NCBI GenBank assembly: GCA_030638405.1
Contig: DAOWER010000278.1
Location: 1-7,028 of the forward strand
Direction of reading: 5' to 3'
Length of the DNA: 7,028 bases
Source of the DNA: Candidatus Eiseniibacteriota bacterium
GTDB taxonomy: Bacteria > Joyebacterota > Joyebacteria > Joyebacterales > Joyebacteraceae
Part shown: positions 1-5,788 of the stretch, piece after piece
Position numbering within the stretch: the first letter of the stretch is position 1
Layout of the letters: each line of letters opens with the position of its first letter
Translations under genes and position numbers: made by a program
Notes under the pieces: generated by a model
The model's input: the letters and a program-made list of their open reading frames with translations, nothing else
The model's database searches: none
What the model was told of the DNA's origin: nothing

Positions 1-1
1 G

Positions 2-751
2 GCCCTCTTCATCATTGGGTCCATAGTCGGGAGCTTTCTCAACGTAGTCATCTATCGGGTGCCGCGAGGCGAGTCCATTGTCAGGCCACCATCGGCCTGC
101 CCCGCCTGCGGCACCCGTCTTCGTGCACGAGACAACATTCCTGTTCTCGGTTACCTCTTCCTGCGAGGCCGGTGCAGGTACTGCAGCGCGCCGATCTCGC
201 CCAGGTATCCGACGGTAGAGGTCCTCGGGGGACTCCTTCCCCTGCTCATCTTTGCGCGATTCGGGTTCGGGCGCGAGCTGCTCGTCTACTGGCCTCTGTC
301 GTACGTGCTCCTCGTCATCTCCTTCATCGACCTGGACCTCAGGATCATCTCCGACAAGGTCACGCTGCCCGGCATCGCGGTGGGCCTGGTGGTCGCCCCG
401 CTCGTCGGGCTGACCGGTTTCTGGGAATCCCTGATCGGCATACTCGTCGGAGGAGGTGCTCTCTACCTGATCGGTGTGCTTGGAGAGCTCATCCTCAGAA
501 AGGAGAGCATGGGTGGGGGAGACGTCAAGCTGGCGGCCATGCTCGGGGCGTTCCTGGGTTGGAAGATGATACTACTTGCGCTCTTCTCCGCGTTCCTCAT
601 CGGGGCCGTGGTCGGCGTGGCAGCGATGGCCGGTAAGTCGAAGGACTGGGACCACGCGGTTCCCTTCGGGCCCTTCATCGCGCTGGGGGCGGTCCTGGCG
701 CTGCTCTGGGGAGAGCCGCTGCTGGTCTGGTATTCCGCGCTCCTTGGGTAA
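2..751 (+). CDS. pilD: Prepilin peptidase (type IV leader peptidase), 5' truncated
   Basis: Bifunctional membrane aspartic protease that cleaves the positively charged leader of type IV prepilins and pseudopilins; most family members also N-methylate the new N-terminus. The reading frame is open from base 2, so the true start lies before the window. The first visible residues include the family motif GSFLNVVIYRVP. Next come the two CxxC pairs of the zinc-binding cytoplasmic domain (CPAC, then CRYC 23 residues on), which mark the long, methyltransferase-containing form. The two catalytic aspartates are expected in the segment SFIDLDLRIISDKVTLPG and in GGGDVKLAAMLGAFLG (the GxGD motif). Several hydrophobic membrane segments follow, and the gene ends with TAA at 749-751. 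It converges on a minus-strand pseudopilin operon whose products are its obvious substrates. Whether it serves a pilus or a type II secretion system cannot be told from this protein alone. Confidence 0.95.
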   Translation, partial: ALFIIGSIVGSFLNVVIYRVPRGESIVRPPSACPACGTRLRARDNIPVLGYLFLRGRCRYCSAPISPRYPTVEVLGGLLPLLIFARFGFGRELLVYWPLSYVLLVISFIDLDLRIISDKVTLPGIAVGLVVAPLVGLTGFWESLIGILVGGGALYLIGVLGELILRKESMGGGDVKLAAMLGAFLGWKMILLALFSAFLIGAVVGVAAMAGKSKDWDHAVPFGPFIALGAVLALLWGEPLLVWYSALLG

Positions 752-815
752 GGGGAGAGACGCGGATTCGGGATCACCCCCCTGACCGTAAGCCCGACCT
801 CTCGGTACACATGAG

Positions 816-840
816 AGTCCCGCGTCTGTGACGCGGGGCT
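816..840 (+). terminator. GC-rich terminator hairpin after the prepilin peptidase gene
   Basis: An 11-bp stem (816-826 with 830-840, one T-G wobble) encloses the 3-base loop TGT. It is followed by TTCTGCATG, which is only partly T-rich. It lies 65 bases after the peptidase stop codon. The stem is symmetrical, so it could also have ended the converging minus-strand operon before the intron separated them. Its position 8 bases before the intron 5' end matches the known habit of class IIC group II introns of inserting just after intrinsic terminators. Confidence 0.75.
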
Positions 841-842
841 TC

Positions 843-848
843 TGCATG
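843..848 (+). other. Candidate IBS1 (5' exon target pairing with EBS1 at 1123-1128)
   Basis: The last six exon bases, TGCATG, can pair along their whole length with TATGCG at 1123-1128 in domain 1 (four Watson-Crick pairs and two G-U wobbles). A second, wobble-richer partner, TATGTG, lies about ten bases further on. Class IIC introns use a short EBS1-IBS1 pairing and rely on the upstream hairpin for the rest of target recognition, so a short match is what is expected. The assignment has not been tested by folding. Confidence 0.4.
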
Positions 849-1280
849 GTGCGCCGGGCATGGCGCGCAGCGCCAGGGACGGCGCTGTCAACCGGTGACC
901 GAAAGGGAGCCGGGAAGTGACCAGGAGGTGTAAGTCCTCTGGGGGCCTTGGTGGCAGGAACCCCCAGCCGAACAGTAACCGTATCATCGCGAGGTGGTGC
1001 GGGAAGGCAGCTGCAGGCAACGCCCCGGCCAGAGGAACACGAACCGCATACGAGGCGTTCACGTGATGGGCGAGAGGGCCATGAGACTCGAAGCCGGATG
1101 CCACCCGGATCGCGTGGGCGTATATGCGGCGGGTATGTGGGGCGAAGGTCACGCGTCTTACCCCGGGAGGCCTGTCCGCTGGTCTCTGACTAGCCACGCC
1201 GAGAGGTGTGGTGATAGGCGGACAGGAGTCAGCCGAGGCCATAGTAGCCGCGCTACATAGCGGCGAAGGGCCGAACATGA

Positions 1281-1466
1281 GGAGCGGAACCTGCACGGAG
1301 CGTTCGATGCGCGAGGAAGACGCAGGCACGAGGGCTGAGAAGCCTGAGCGGTCCCCGAGAGTAGGTGGCGGAACCGCCGAGGGTAGGGAGACCGAGCGTC
1401 AAGCGGGCACGGCACGTGACGACTATGCAGGCGAGGGGGCTCTTGCACCGGAGCCTCAAGTGCTCC
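1281..1466 (+). other. Intron domain 4, shortened and lacking a maturase gene
   Basis: The basal stem is GGAGC (1281-1285) with GCTCC (1462-1466). Inside are two local hairpins: GGCG-GAAC-CGCC (1367-1378) and GGCTC/GAGCC with an 8-base loop (1438-1455). No YADD-type reverse transcriptase motif or maturase domain is readable in any frame. This stretch falls inside longer open frames on both strands, which I treat as a by-product of high GC content. Confidence 0.65.
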
Positions 1467-1472
1467 CCGTGA

Positions 1473-1504
1473 ACCGCCGGATACGGAACCGTACGTCCGG
1501 TGGT
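1473..1504 (+). other. Intron domain 5 (catalytic hairpin)
   Basis: This 32-base hairpin is the ribozyme core. The lower helix is 9 bp (1473-1481 with 1496-1504), including a G-U pair inside the triad CGC. A two-base CG bulge (1494-1495) follows, then a 4-bp upper helix (1482-1485 with 1490-1493) capped by GAAC. The two-base 3' bulge, the CGC triad and the short upper stem match class IIC domain 5. This element is the strongest single support for the intron call and fixes its strand. Confidence 0.93.
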
Positions 1505-1541
1505 GTGGGAGGGTGGGGCTGCGAGGCCCCACCCTACCCGC
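1505..1541 (+). other. Intron domain 6 with bulged branch-point A1536
   Basis: GGGTGGGGC (1511-1519) pairs with GCCCCACCC (1526-1534) around the loop TGCGAG. A1510 pairs with T1535 and GGG (1507-1509) pairs with CCC (1537-1539), leaving A1536 unpaired. A single bulged adenosine near the base of the 3' strand is the usual lariat nucleophile, and it normally lies 7-8 bases from the 3' splice site. That puts the intron end near 1542-1543. Confidence 0.85.
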
Positions 1542-1604
1542 TTCACGTCTATGTCACGTCTGCTGCCCGACGATGATGATGCCGCCGGGCCGTGCCGCCT
1601 TGAT

Positions 1605-1633
1605 GGGGAGGTTCCCCCGCCGGGGAGATTCCC
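1605..1633 (+). repeat. Imperfect 12-base tandem direct repeat in the 3' flank of the pseudopilin operon
   Basis: Two copies of GGGGAGNTTCCC (1605-1616 and 1622-1633) differ at one base and start 17 bases apart. Each copy is nearly palindromic. Between them, TTCCCC...GGGGAG can form a short stem (about 1613-1627), but no T-tract follows in either direction, so it is a poor terminator. It lies 17 bases beyond the stop of the PilV-like gene, in the otherwise featureless 1543-1649 interval. Confidence 0.4.
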
Positions 1634-1649
1634 ACGCCGCGGCAGCACG

Positions 1650-2150
1650 TCAGCCGCAGAGGGTTACTATCGTCACGCTGTCCCTGTGCGCGCCCATCGG
1701 CCAGGCGAGCGTGATGGCCACGTGCTTGTAGTCGGTGTCGTCGCTGCCGCTGTACGGGTCTACCCAGGTGATCGGCGTGACCGTCCAGGTCAGGTCGCCG
1801 TACACGTCGTTGGACGTGTCGGAGTCCCCCCTGGTTATCAGGAGAATCGCCGGGTTGATGGGGTGAGTGCCGGCAGTCAGGTTCGTGCTGGTGATATCGG
1901 CGTCGCTGCCCGCCGCGGTGTAGCTGGCGAACAGCAGCTGTTCCGCCTTGCGCTCGACGAGCCTCAGCGCGATCCTCTCCTCGCCCCGGTGCGCCACGAG
2001 CAGTCGTCCCCTCAACATGGCGTCGAAGGCGGGCGCGATGGCTATCGCGAGAACGACGACCGAGACCATCACCTCGATCATCGTCAGGCCGCTCTGGTTG
2101 CCGAGCGGGCCGCGCCCCGCTGCGCGCCGCAGTGGATTCTTGAAACTCAT
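1650..2150 (-). CDS. PilV/GspI-like minor pseudopilin with prepilin N-methylation motif
   Basis: A 166-residue protein predicted to join a type IV pilus or type II secretion pseudopilus. It has a basic leader of about 21 residues ending in glycine, then LTMIEVMVSVVVLAIAIAP, the hydrophobic N-terminal helix that anchors the subunit in the membrane before assembly. The expected cleavage is between G21 and L22; E26 is the +5 glutamate needed for assembly. The soluble domain (about residues 50-166) is rich in Thr, Ser and Asp and I do not recognise a specific subfamily. Start choice: ATG at 2150 with GGAGGG eight bases upstream, 21 bases after the stop of the preceding gene. It is last in the three-gene operon and would be processed by the prepilin peptidase encoded at 2-751. 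PilV versus GspI cannot be decided here. Confidence 0.87.
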   Translation of the reverse strand: MSFKNPLRRAAGRGPLGNQSGLTMIEVMVSVVVLAIAIAPAFDAMLRGRLLVAHRGEERIALRLVERKAEQLLFASYTAAGSDADITSTNLTAGTHPINPAILLITRGDSDTSNDVYGDLTWTVTPITWVDPYSGSDDTDYKHVAITLAWPMGAHRDSVTIVTLCG

Positions 2151-2171
2151 GTCAGTTGCCCTCCGTCCCGA

Positions 2172-2687
2172 CTACCAGTTTCTGCAGATCGCCGACGACG
2201 ATATGAACACCGCCTGATCGTCCGTGGACCTGCTTGGAGTCCCGAGATCGTCCCTGACGGTGAGATCGACGTGCACGTCTCCTCCACCACTGCTGAAGTG
2301 AAGTGAATCGACGCCCGCGGCCAGCATCGTCCCGTTGATGTCCCGCATGCACCCGCCCGCATCCACGTAGAACATGGCGACCAGGCTATCGCCGGTGGCG
2401 GTCTTGTGGTAGATCTCGAGCGAGTCGCCGCCGGCGTACACCTCCACCCTGTTGGCCGCACGGGCGGTGGTCTGCACCATCTCGATACTCAGCGACGCGT
2501 CACGCTGCAGCTCGAGCAGAGCGGCCGTTCCACGCCAGGATCTCACGGTGCCCTGGTAGGCGACCGCCGCCGCCATAGCCACCGCCACGGACACCAATGC
2601 GACCAGCATGGTCTCAATGAGGGTGAAGCCGCTGCTTCCTCTGAGAGACCTGCCGGGCTGCCCGCGTGTCTCTTTCTTGCGTCCCAT
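2172..2687 (-). CDS. PilW/GspJ-like minor pseudopilin with prepilin N-methylation motif
   Basis: A 171-residue pseudopilin. The leader has many Arg and Lys and ends at G20, followed by FTLIETMLVALVSVAVAMA, a canonical class III prepilin site (cleavage G20/F21, +5 glutamate E25). The soluble part shows a GspJ/PilW-like order: an Arg/Glu-rich helix, then beta-strand-like segments including the tract EVYAGGDSLEIYHK and a C-terminal SLHFSSGGGDVHVDLTVRDD. The two cysteines, in AGGCMRD and SSAICRNW, could form a disulfide. Start choice: ATG at 2687 with GGGAG seven bases upstream, and only 17 bases after the stop of the larger upstream gene, which supports co-transcription. PilW and GspJ belong to overlapping families, so the system assignment stays open. 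Confidence 0.87.
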   Translation of the reverse strand: MGRKKETRGQPGRSLRGSSGFTLIETMLVALVSVAVAMAAAVAYQGTVRSWRGTAALLELQRDASLSIEMVQTTARAANRVEVYAGGDSLEIYHKTATGDSLVAMFYVDAGGCMRDINGTMLAAGVDSLHFSSGGGDVHVDLTVRDDLGTPSRSTDDQAVFISSSAICRNW

Positions 2688-2704
2688 CGTTATGCTCCCG
2701 TCAT

Positions 2705-4096
2705 CTAGCCGCCGAGTGAGTACTCAAAGCCCTCGCTCAACTCGAACGGCGGGGTTATCTCGCGCCACGTCATGCGATCGTAGGCGAAACCCGGGTACAT
2801 GATGGCGGAGTAACCGGGTGGCAGTATGTCCCGCAGTCGATAATCGTAGTGAACTTCTCTCTCGTAGCCCGTCAGCAAGTGGAACTCACCGTTCGCGTCG
2901 TAGTAGCCGGTCCCGGTGGATCCCCACTTGTCCTGCGCCAGCCCGCCGTAGATCGTCAACGTGCCGCGGGGGCTACCCGTGCTGTAGTTCTCCACCAGGG
3001 ATGCCTGGTTGTTGGTTGCAAGCATGTGCGCGTGAATGATGCAGTCATTGGCGTTGGGCACGTTGTCGGCCACACAGGTTCTGACGCTCGCCGCCAGACC
3101 GAGGAGGTCGTCGCATCCCGGAAGCGGGCCATTCGCGTCGCTGTCCGCATAGAGTATGTCACCGGTGATCAAGATGGACGAGTTGCAGCTGATGGTCAGC
3201 TGGCCGTCAAGTATGCCGCTGACCCAGGCGTCGCCGTTGACGTACACGATGCCGTTGAAGCTGGAGATCTCGACATCGACCCAGGGATTGGTGGTGCCGG
3301 TCTTGCGCCAGCTGAACCACCCCAGCATCGGGCCACTGCCGTCGTCCCGACCGAGCACTATCTCAGCGTTTGAGAGGCTCAGCCCCGCCATCTGGTAGAG
3401 CGTGTTGATGTCTGGCTGGGCCAGCCACTCCATGTGCGCCGCCCCAAGCACGCAGCCCCTTTCGAACACCGGCTCATCGAACGGGGGATTGCTGAGAGCT
3501 GCGAGGTCGATCGGGGCCGAGTTGTTCTCGTATCTGATCGTGGTATCCGTGCTCTCGATCCGGTCTTTGAAGACCGGGTTTCCCCAGATGGCGATCTGGT
3601 CGTTGATGTGTATGGGCCCGTCGATGACGTCGCCGCTACGGAAGTAACCGGGGCCGGAGGGGCCCACGCCCAGATTCGTGAAGTAGAGGTAATCCATGAA
3701 CGACCGCGGCGTCATCTCGGTCTCGATGGCGCACGTGTGACCGTCGACCGTGGCCACCGAAGTGACTATGAAGATTGGTCGGACGACGCCCGTCTTGGGC
3801 GTCAGGGTGGCGAAGTACAGGCCATCGCCCGCGCCCTCGGCGTAGTCACCAAACGGATTGACGGCCGTCGTCGGTCGAACGGACTGCTGCTGCAGCCACG
3901 CCTGGGTGCGCTCGGCCCCTGCCTCGGCAAGGTAGAGGGCCTGCGAGGCCCTCACGTCACGCATGGCCAGCGCGGCGTCCTGCGCCCCCAGCTCCATGAC
4001 CGCAAATGTGGTGATCAGCATCACGATGGCGATGATCATCACTATCACGAGAGTGGAGCCTGACTCGTTTCTCACGATGCCCTTGAACGACTTCAT
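2705..4096 (-). CDS. PilX/GspK-like pilus assembly protein with DUF4900-like C-terminus
   Basis: A 463-residue protein, first in the operon. The N-terminus reads MKSFKGIVRNESGSTLVIVM and continues into a membrane helix to about residue 37. This resembles PilX/GspK: a glycine (G13) precedes the helix, but there is no glutamate at +5 (I18). The tract ALYLAEAGAERTQAWLQQQ (about residues 50-70) is a PilX-type signature. The C-terminal region contains TIYGGLAQDKWGSTGTGYY followed by a Tyr/Pro-rich HYDYRLRDILPPGY segment, as I recall from DUF4900 proteins. In type II secretion, GspK caps the pseudopilus tip; a similar tip role is inferred here. The open frame runs on upstream to 4393, but the start at 4096 has the best ribosome binding site and the correct N-terminus, and the candidate promoter lies inside the extension. 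The family placement is from memory of motifs. Confidence 0.82.
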   Translation of the reverse strand: MKSFKGIVRNESGSTLVIVMIIAIVMLITTFAVMELGAQDAALAMRDVRASQALYLAEAGAERTQAWLQQQSVRPTTAVNPFGDYAEGAGDGLYFATLTPKTGVVRPIFIVTSVATVDGHTCAIETEMTPRSFMDYLYFTNLGVGPSGPGYFRSGDVIDGPIHINDQIAIWGNPVFKDRIESTDTTIRYENNSAPIDLAALSNPPFDEPVFERGCVLGAAHMEWLAQPDINTLYQMAGLSLSNAEIVLGRDDGSGPMLGWFSWRKTGTTNPWVDVEISSFNGIVYVNGDAWVSGILDGQLTISCNSSILITGDILYADSDANGPLPGCDDLLGLAASVRTCVADNVPNANDCIIHAHMLATNNQASLVENYSTGSPRGTLTIYGGLAQDKWGSTGTGYYDANGEFHLLTGYEREVHYDYRLRDILPPGYSAIMYPGFAYDRMTWREITPPFELSEGFEYSLGG

Positions 4097-4102
4097 GCTG
4101 AA

Positions 4103-4109
4103 CCTCCTT
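4103..4109 (-). promoter_or_regulatory. Strong ribosome binding site fixing the PilX-like start
   Basis: AAGGAGG lies six bases before the ATG at 4096. It is the best Shine-Dalgarno in the window. It argues against the upstream in-frame extension of this gene, whose extra residues look like translated non-coding DNA. Confidence 0.85.
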
Positions 4110-4198
4110 GAAGGCCCCACACCTGCGAGCGCCCGAGACGGGCAGAACGCGGCTTTCCCCGATGTATGAGCGGCAGGGGAGCGCCTGGTGTGCTTAGA

Positions 4199-4214
4199 TG
4201 CACAGAGCATGCCA
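4199..4214 (-). promoter_or_regulatory. Candidate sigma-54 promoter of the pseudopilin operon
   Basis: Read on the minus strand the site is TGGCATGCTCTGTGCA, against the consensus TGGCAC-N5-TTGCA. It has the invariant GG and GC dinucleotides at the correct spacing and two mismatches elsewhere. Transcription would begin near 4188, giving a leader of about 90 bases before the ATG at 4096. Pilin genes in several bacteria (for example pilA with PilS/PilR) use sigma-54, which makes the match biologically sensible. I see no convincing upstream activator site. Confidence 0.55.
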
Positions 4215-4282
4215 ATCTGCGAGTTTTGCTCAGGTGTTTCTATGGGTTGTAAGTTATTGTGTGAAACTGTGTTAGGCGATTT

Positions 4283-4332
4283 GGCCGCCGGGACCGGGAC
4301 CTCGGGGGCCCCTCGAGGCCGCCGGCCGGCCG
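4283..4332. repeat. GC-rich palindromic block with 9-base direct repeats
   Basis: GGCCGCCGG occurs at 4283-4291 and again at 4317-4325. Between them, CCTCG (4300-4304) can pair with CGAGG (4314-4318) around a GGGGCCCC core. The block sits in the 4097-4450 gene-free stretch, between the pilin-operon promoter and the regulator terminator, next to an AT-richer segment (about 4195-4275). It may insulate the two units by structure; no specific function can be assigned. Confidence 0.35.
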
Positions 4333-4385
4333 GATGTTGCGAGGAGACCCGCATATTGCGCTGGCAGCTGTCCGCGGGCAAGCGA

Positions 4386-4410
4386 ACGCCCACCCCGGAA
4401 GGGTGGGCGT
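4386..4410 (-). terminator. Hairpin terminator after the regulator pair
   Basis: A perfect 10-bp stem, ACGCCCACCC (4386-4395) with GGGTGGGCGT (4401-4410), has a 5-base loop. Read on the minus strand it lies 40 bases after the stop of the 4451-5020 gene and is followed by TTCGCTTG, a weak T-run. It would separate the regulators from the pseudopilin operon. Confidence 0.7.
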
Positions 4411-4450
4411 CAATGTGTCGCCGAAGCGCGAATGAGTGCCTGTTCAGTTA

Positions 4451-5020
4451 CTACCAGCCCCTGCGTCCCGGGCAGGAGACGAAGCCTATTACGTCGCACT
4501 TGTCGTCGCCGATGGTCTCTACGGTGTACCCGTTCTCCAGCGTGAACTGGATGGTGTCACCGTCCCGCAGGACGTGGGACTCACCACTCACCGTATATCG
4601 TACCATCCCGCGCACGCAGTACAACACTGCCTCACCCAGCGCCGGCGGTCTCTCAATGATGTCCCCGGGCTCCGACACCTTCCTTGTGACAGTCAACGTC
4701 CCCCAGGGGACGTCCGCTGTGAGCCGCTCCATTTCCGTGGCGCGCTTGGCTACATCGCACTTGTACTCAGTCGTTCTGTCCTTGCGACGGACCACCACCG
4801 CGAGCGGCGACGACTGCTCCTCGACGAAGTGCGCCGGCCTCTCTTCGAGGGCGGCCGCTATACGCTGAAGGGCGCCTATCGTAGGGGAGGTCTTGCCGCG
4901 CTCGATCTCGGAGATGTGCGTCGCGGACATCCCGGACCTTATGGCGACCTCCTTCAGTGTCAGGTCGCGCCTGAAGCGGGCCAGCCTGACCCTCTGTCCG
5001 ACTTCTTCCTTCGTTGGCAT
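4451..5020 (-). CDS. XRE-family HTH regulator with C-terminal cupin domain (paralog B)
   Basis: A predicted 189-residue cytoplasmic transcriptional regulator. Residues about 8-62 form an XRE/Cro-type helix-turn-helix; LTLKEVAIRSGMSATHISEI covers the second helix, turn and recognition helix, followed by ERGKTSP. Residues about 110-180 form a small cupin-like barrel with a GEAVLYCVRG strand and the typical LRDGDTIQF turn. The usual cupin metal-binding histidine cluster is not evident, so the domain may bind a small molecule without metal. Start choice: an in-frame GTG at 5038 exists, but the ATG at 5020 gives MPTK, the same N-terminus and length as the neighbouring paralog, with GGAGG 11 bases upstream. 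It lies 126 bases downstream of that paralog, followed by a hairpin terminator. The ligand and targets are unknown. Confidence 0.9.
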   Translation of the reverse strand: MPTKEEVGQRVRLARFRRDLTLKEVAIRSGMSATHISEIERGKTSPTIGALQRIAAALEERPAHFVEEQSSPLAVVVRRKDRTTEYKCDVAKRATEMERLTADVPWGTLTVTRKVSEPGDIIERPPALGEAVLYCVRGMVRYTVSGESHVLRDGDTIQFTLENGYTVETIGDDKCDVIGFVSCPGRRGW

Positions 5021-5146
5021 ATGTATCTGGTCCTCCACTCATCCCACGGTTTCCGCGAGTTCTCGGGCCGGCTGACGGGAGTCCTGACTATCTCGAGGCG
5101 TCATCACGGGTTATGGTCCACCAGAGAGGTGCCTCTCCGGATGCTG

Positions 5147-5716
5147 CTAGATCTGCACCAATGTCGGAGCTGTCAGGACAATGATAGTCTCGGACTCCTC
5201 ATCACCGATGTTCTCAACCACGTATCCCTCGTCCAGACGGAGCTGGATGGTGTCTCCCTCTCTCAGGACGTGCGACTCACCCAGCGCCGCTATTCTGACC
5301 ATCCCTGCGGTGCACAACGCCACGGCCTCGCCGATCCTCGGCGGACCGTGGAGGATGGCGCCCGGCTCCGCACACTCTCTGAAGACCTGCACGTACCCAC
5401 CGGGTATGCCGCTGCTCAGGGTCTCGACCTTCAGCGGCACTCCCTTAGCATCGGACCCGAAGAACTCGCACCTGTCGGCCACGCGCGTGAGCTTGACCCT
5501 CGGCAGCTCATCCTCCTGAACGAAGTAGGAAGTTCTCTCGCCTAGAGCCGCCGCTATTCGCTGGAGCGCGCCAATGGTCGGAGATGTCTTCCCCCGCTCT
5601 ACCTCCGAGATGTGCGTGGCTGACATGCCGCATCGAGCGGCCACTTCTTTGAGCGTCAAGTTGCGGTCGAATCGCGCAACCCTCAGTCTGCGTCCTAGTT
5701 CCGCCTTGGTCGGCAT
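5147..5716 (-). CDS. XRE-family HTH regulator with C-terminal cupin domain (paralog A)
   Basis: A second 189-residue XRE-cupin regulator with the same architecture as its downstream neighbour. By my count the first 61 residues share 50 identities with the neighbour, including an unbroken MSATHISE and ERGKTSPTIGALQRIAAAL. The remaining 128 share about 51, concentrated in the cupin turn (GESHVLR.GDTIQ) and the segment GYVVENIGD. The recognition helix is unchanged while the sensing domain has diverged, so both proteins may bind similar operators but answer different signals (inference). Start choice: the frame runs on upstream to a TTG at 5845, but the ATG at 5716 reproduces the paralog N-terminus, and the extension overlaps a promoter-like region. 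Its ribosome binding site, AAAGGA about 12 bases upstream, is weakly placed. Confidence 0.9.
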   Translation of the reverse strand: MPTKAELGRRLRVARFDRNLTLKEVAARCGMSATHISEVERGKTSPTIGALQRIAAALGERTSYFVQEDELPRVKLTRVADRCEFFGSDAKGVPLKVETLSSGIPGGYVQVFRECAEPGAILHGPPRIGEAVALCTAGMVRIAALGESHVLREGDTIQLRLDEGYVVENIGDEESETIIVLTAPTLVQI

Positions 5717-5788
5717 GGTTCGCTTGCGTCCTTTCACTTCGCGTCCTTCTGAACGCCAATGCAGTGCCGTGTGCGTTTCTGACGGGCT

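Larger units (their letters stand above)
849..1542 (+). mobile_element. ORF-less group II intron, class IIC-like
   Basis: Self-splicing ribozyme and retroelement. The 5' end GTGCGCCGGGCATGG fits the GUGYG start. Blocks in the same order as I recall from the O. iheyensis class IIC intron are GAGGAACACGAAC (1032-1044), TTACCCCGGGAGGCCTG (1158-1174) and GTCAGCCGAGGCCATAGTAG (1228-1247), then a short domain 4, domain 5 and domain 6. A 9-bp stem (1171-1179 with 1218-1226) encloses a GAGA-capped hairpin (1194-1211). Domain 4, which normally holds the reverse transcriptase/maturase gene, is only about 190 bases and encodes no recognisable RT motif. Mobility would therefore need a maturase in trans. 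The intron sits between convergent genes and interrupts neither. The 5' end is firm. The 3' end (about 1542-1546) is inferred from the branch-point distance. The comparison is from memory, not from an alignment search. Confidence 0.92.

Noticed and set aside
463..1329. 288-codon minus-strand open frame across the peptidase 3' end and the intron
   Set aside because: It overlaps a clear plus-strand gene and the ribozyme core, has no recognisable domain and a biased Pro/Arg/Ser composition; it is a GC-driven shadow.
1208..1576. 122-codon plus-strand frame running through intron domains 2 to 6, possibly a maturase remnant
   Set aside because: It reads through D5 and D6 and shows no reverse transcriptase, maturase or endonuclease motif.
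1500..2306. 268-codon plus-strand frame opposite the pseudopilin genes
   Set aside because: It is antisense to two genes with canonical pilin leaders and ribosome binding sites; the composition is Arg-rich and family-less.
4230..4270. Short inverted repeat (GTTTC/GAAAC) in the AT-rich segment as an activator site for the sigma-54 promoter
   Set aside because: Only 5 bp per arm and no match to a known activator site; this is expected by chance in such a segment.
4097..4393. N-terminal extension of the PilX-like protein
   Set aside because: The ATG at 4096 has AAGGAGG at ideal spacing and starts a proper pilin-like leader; the extension overlaps the candidate sigma-54 promoter.
5121..5140. 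Hairpin between the two regulator genes as a terminator or attenuator
   Set aside because: The stem GAGAGG/CCTCTC leaves only a 2-base loop unless pairs open, contains a mismatch below, and no T-run follows on the minus strand.
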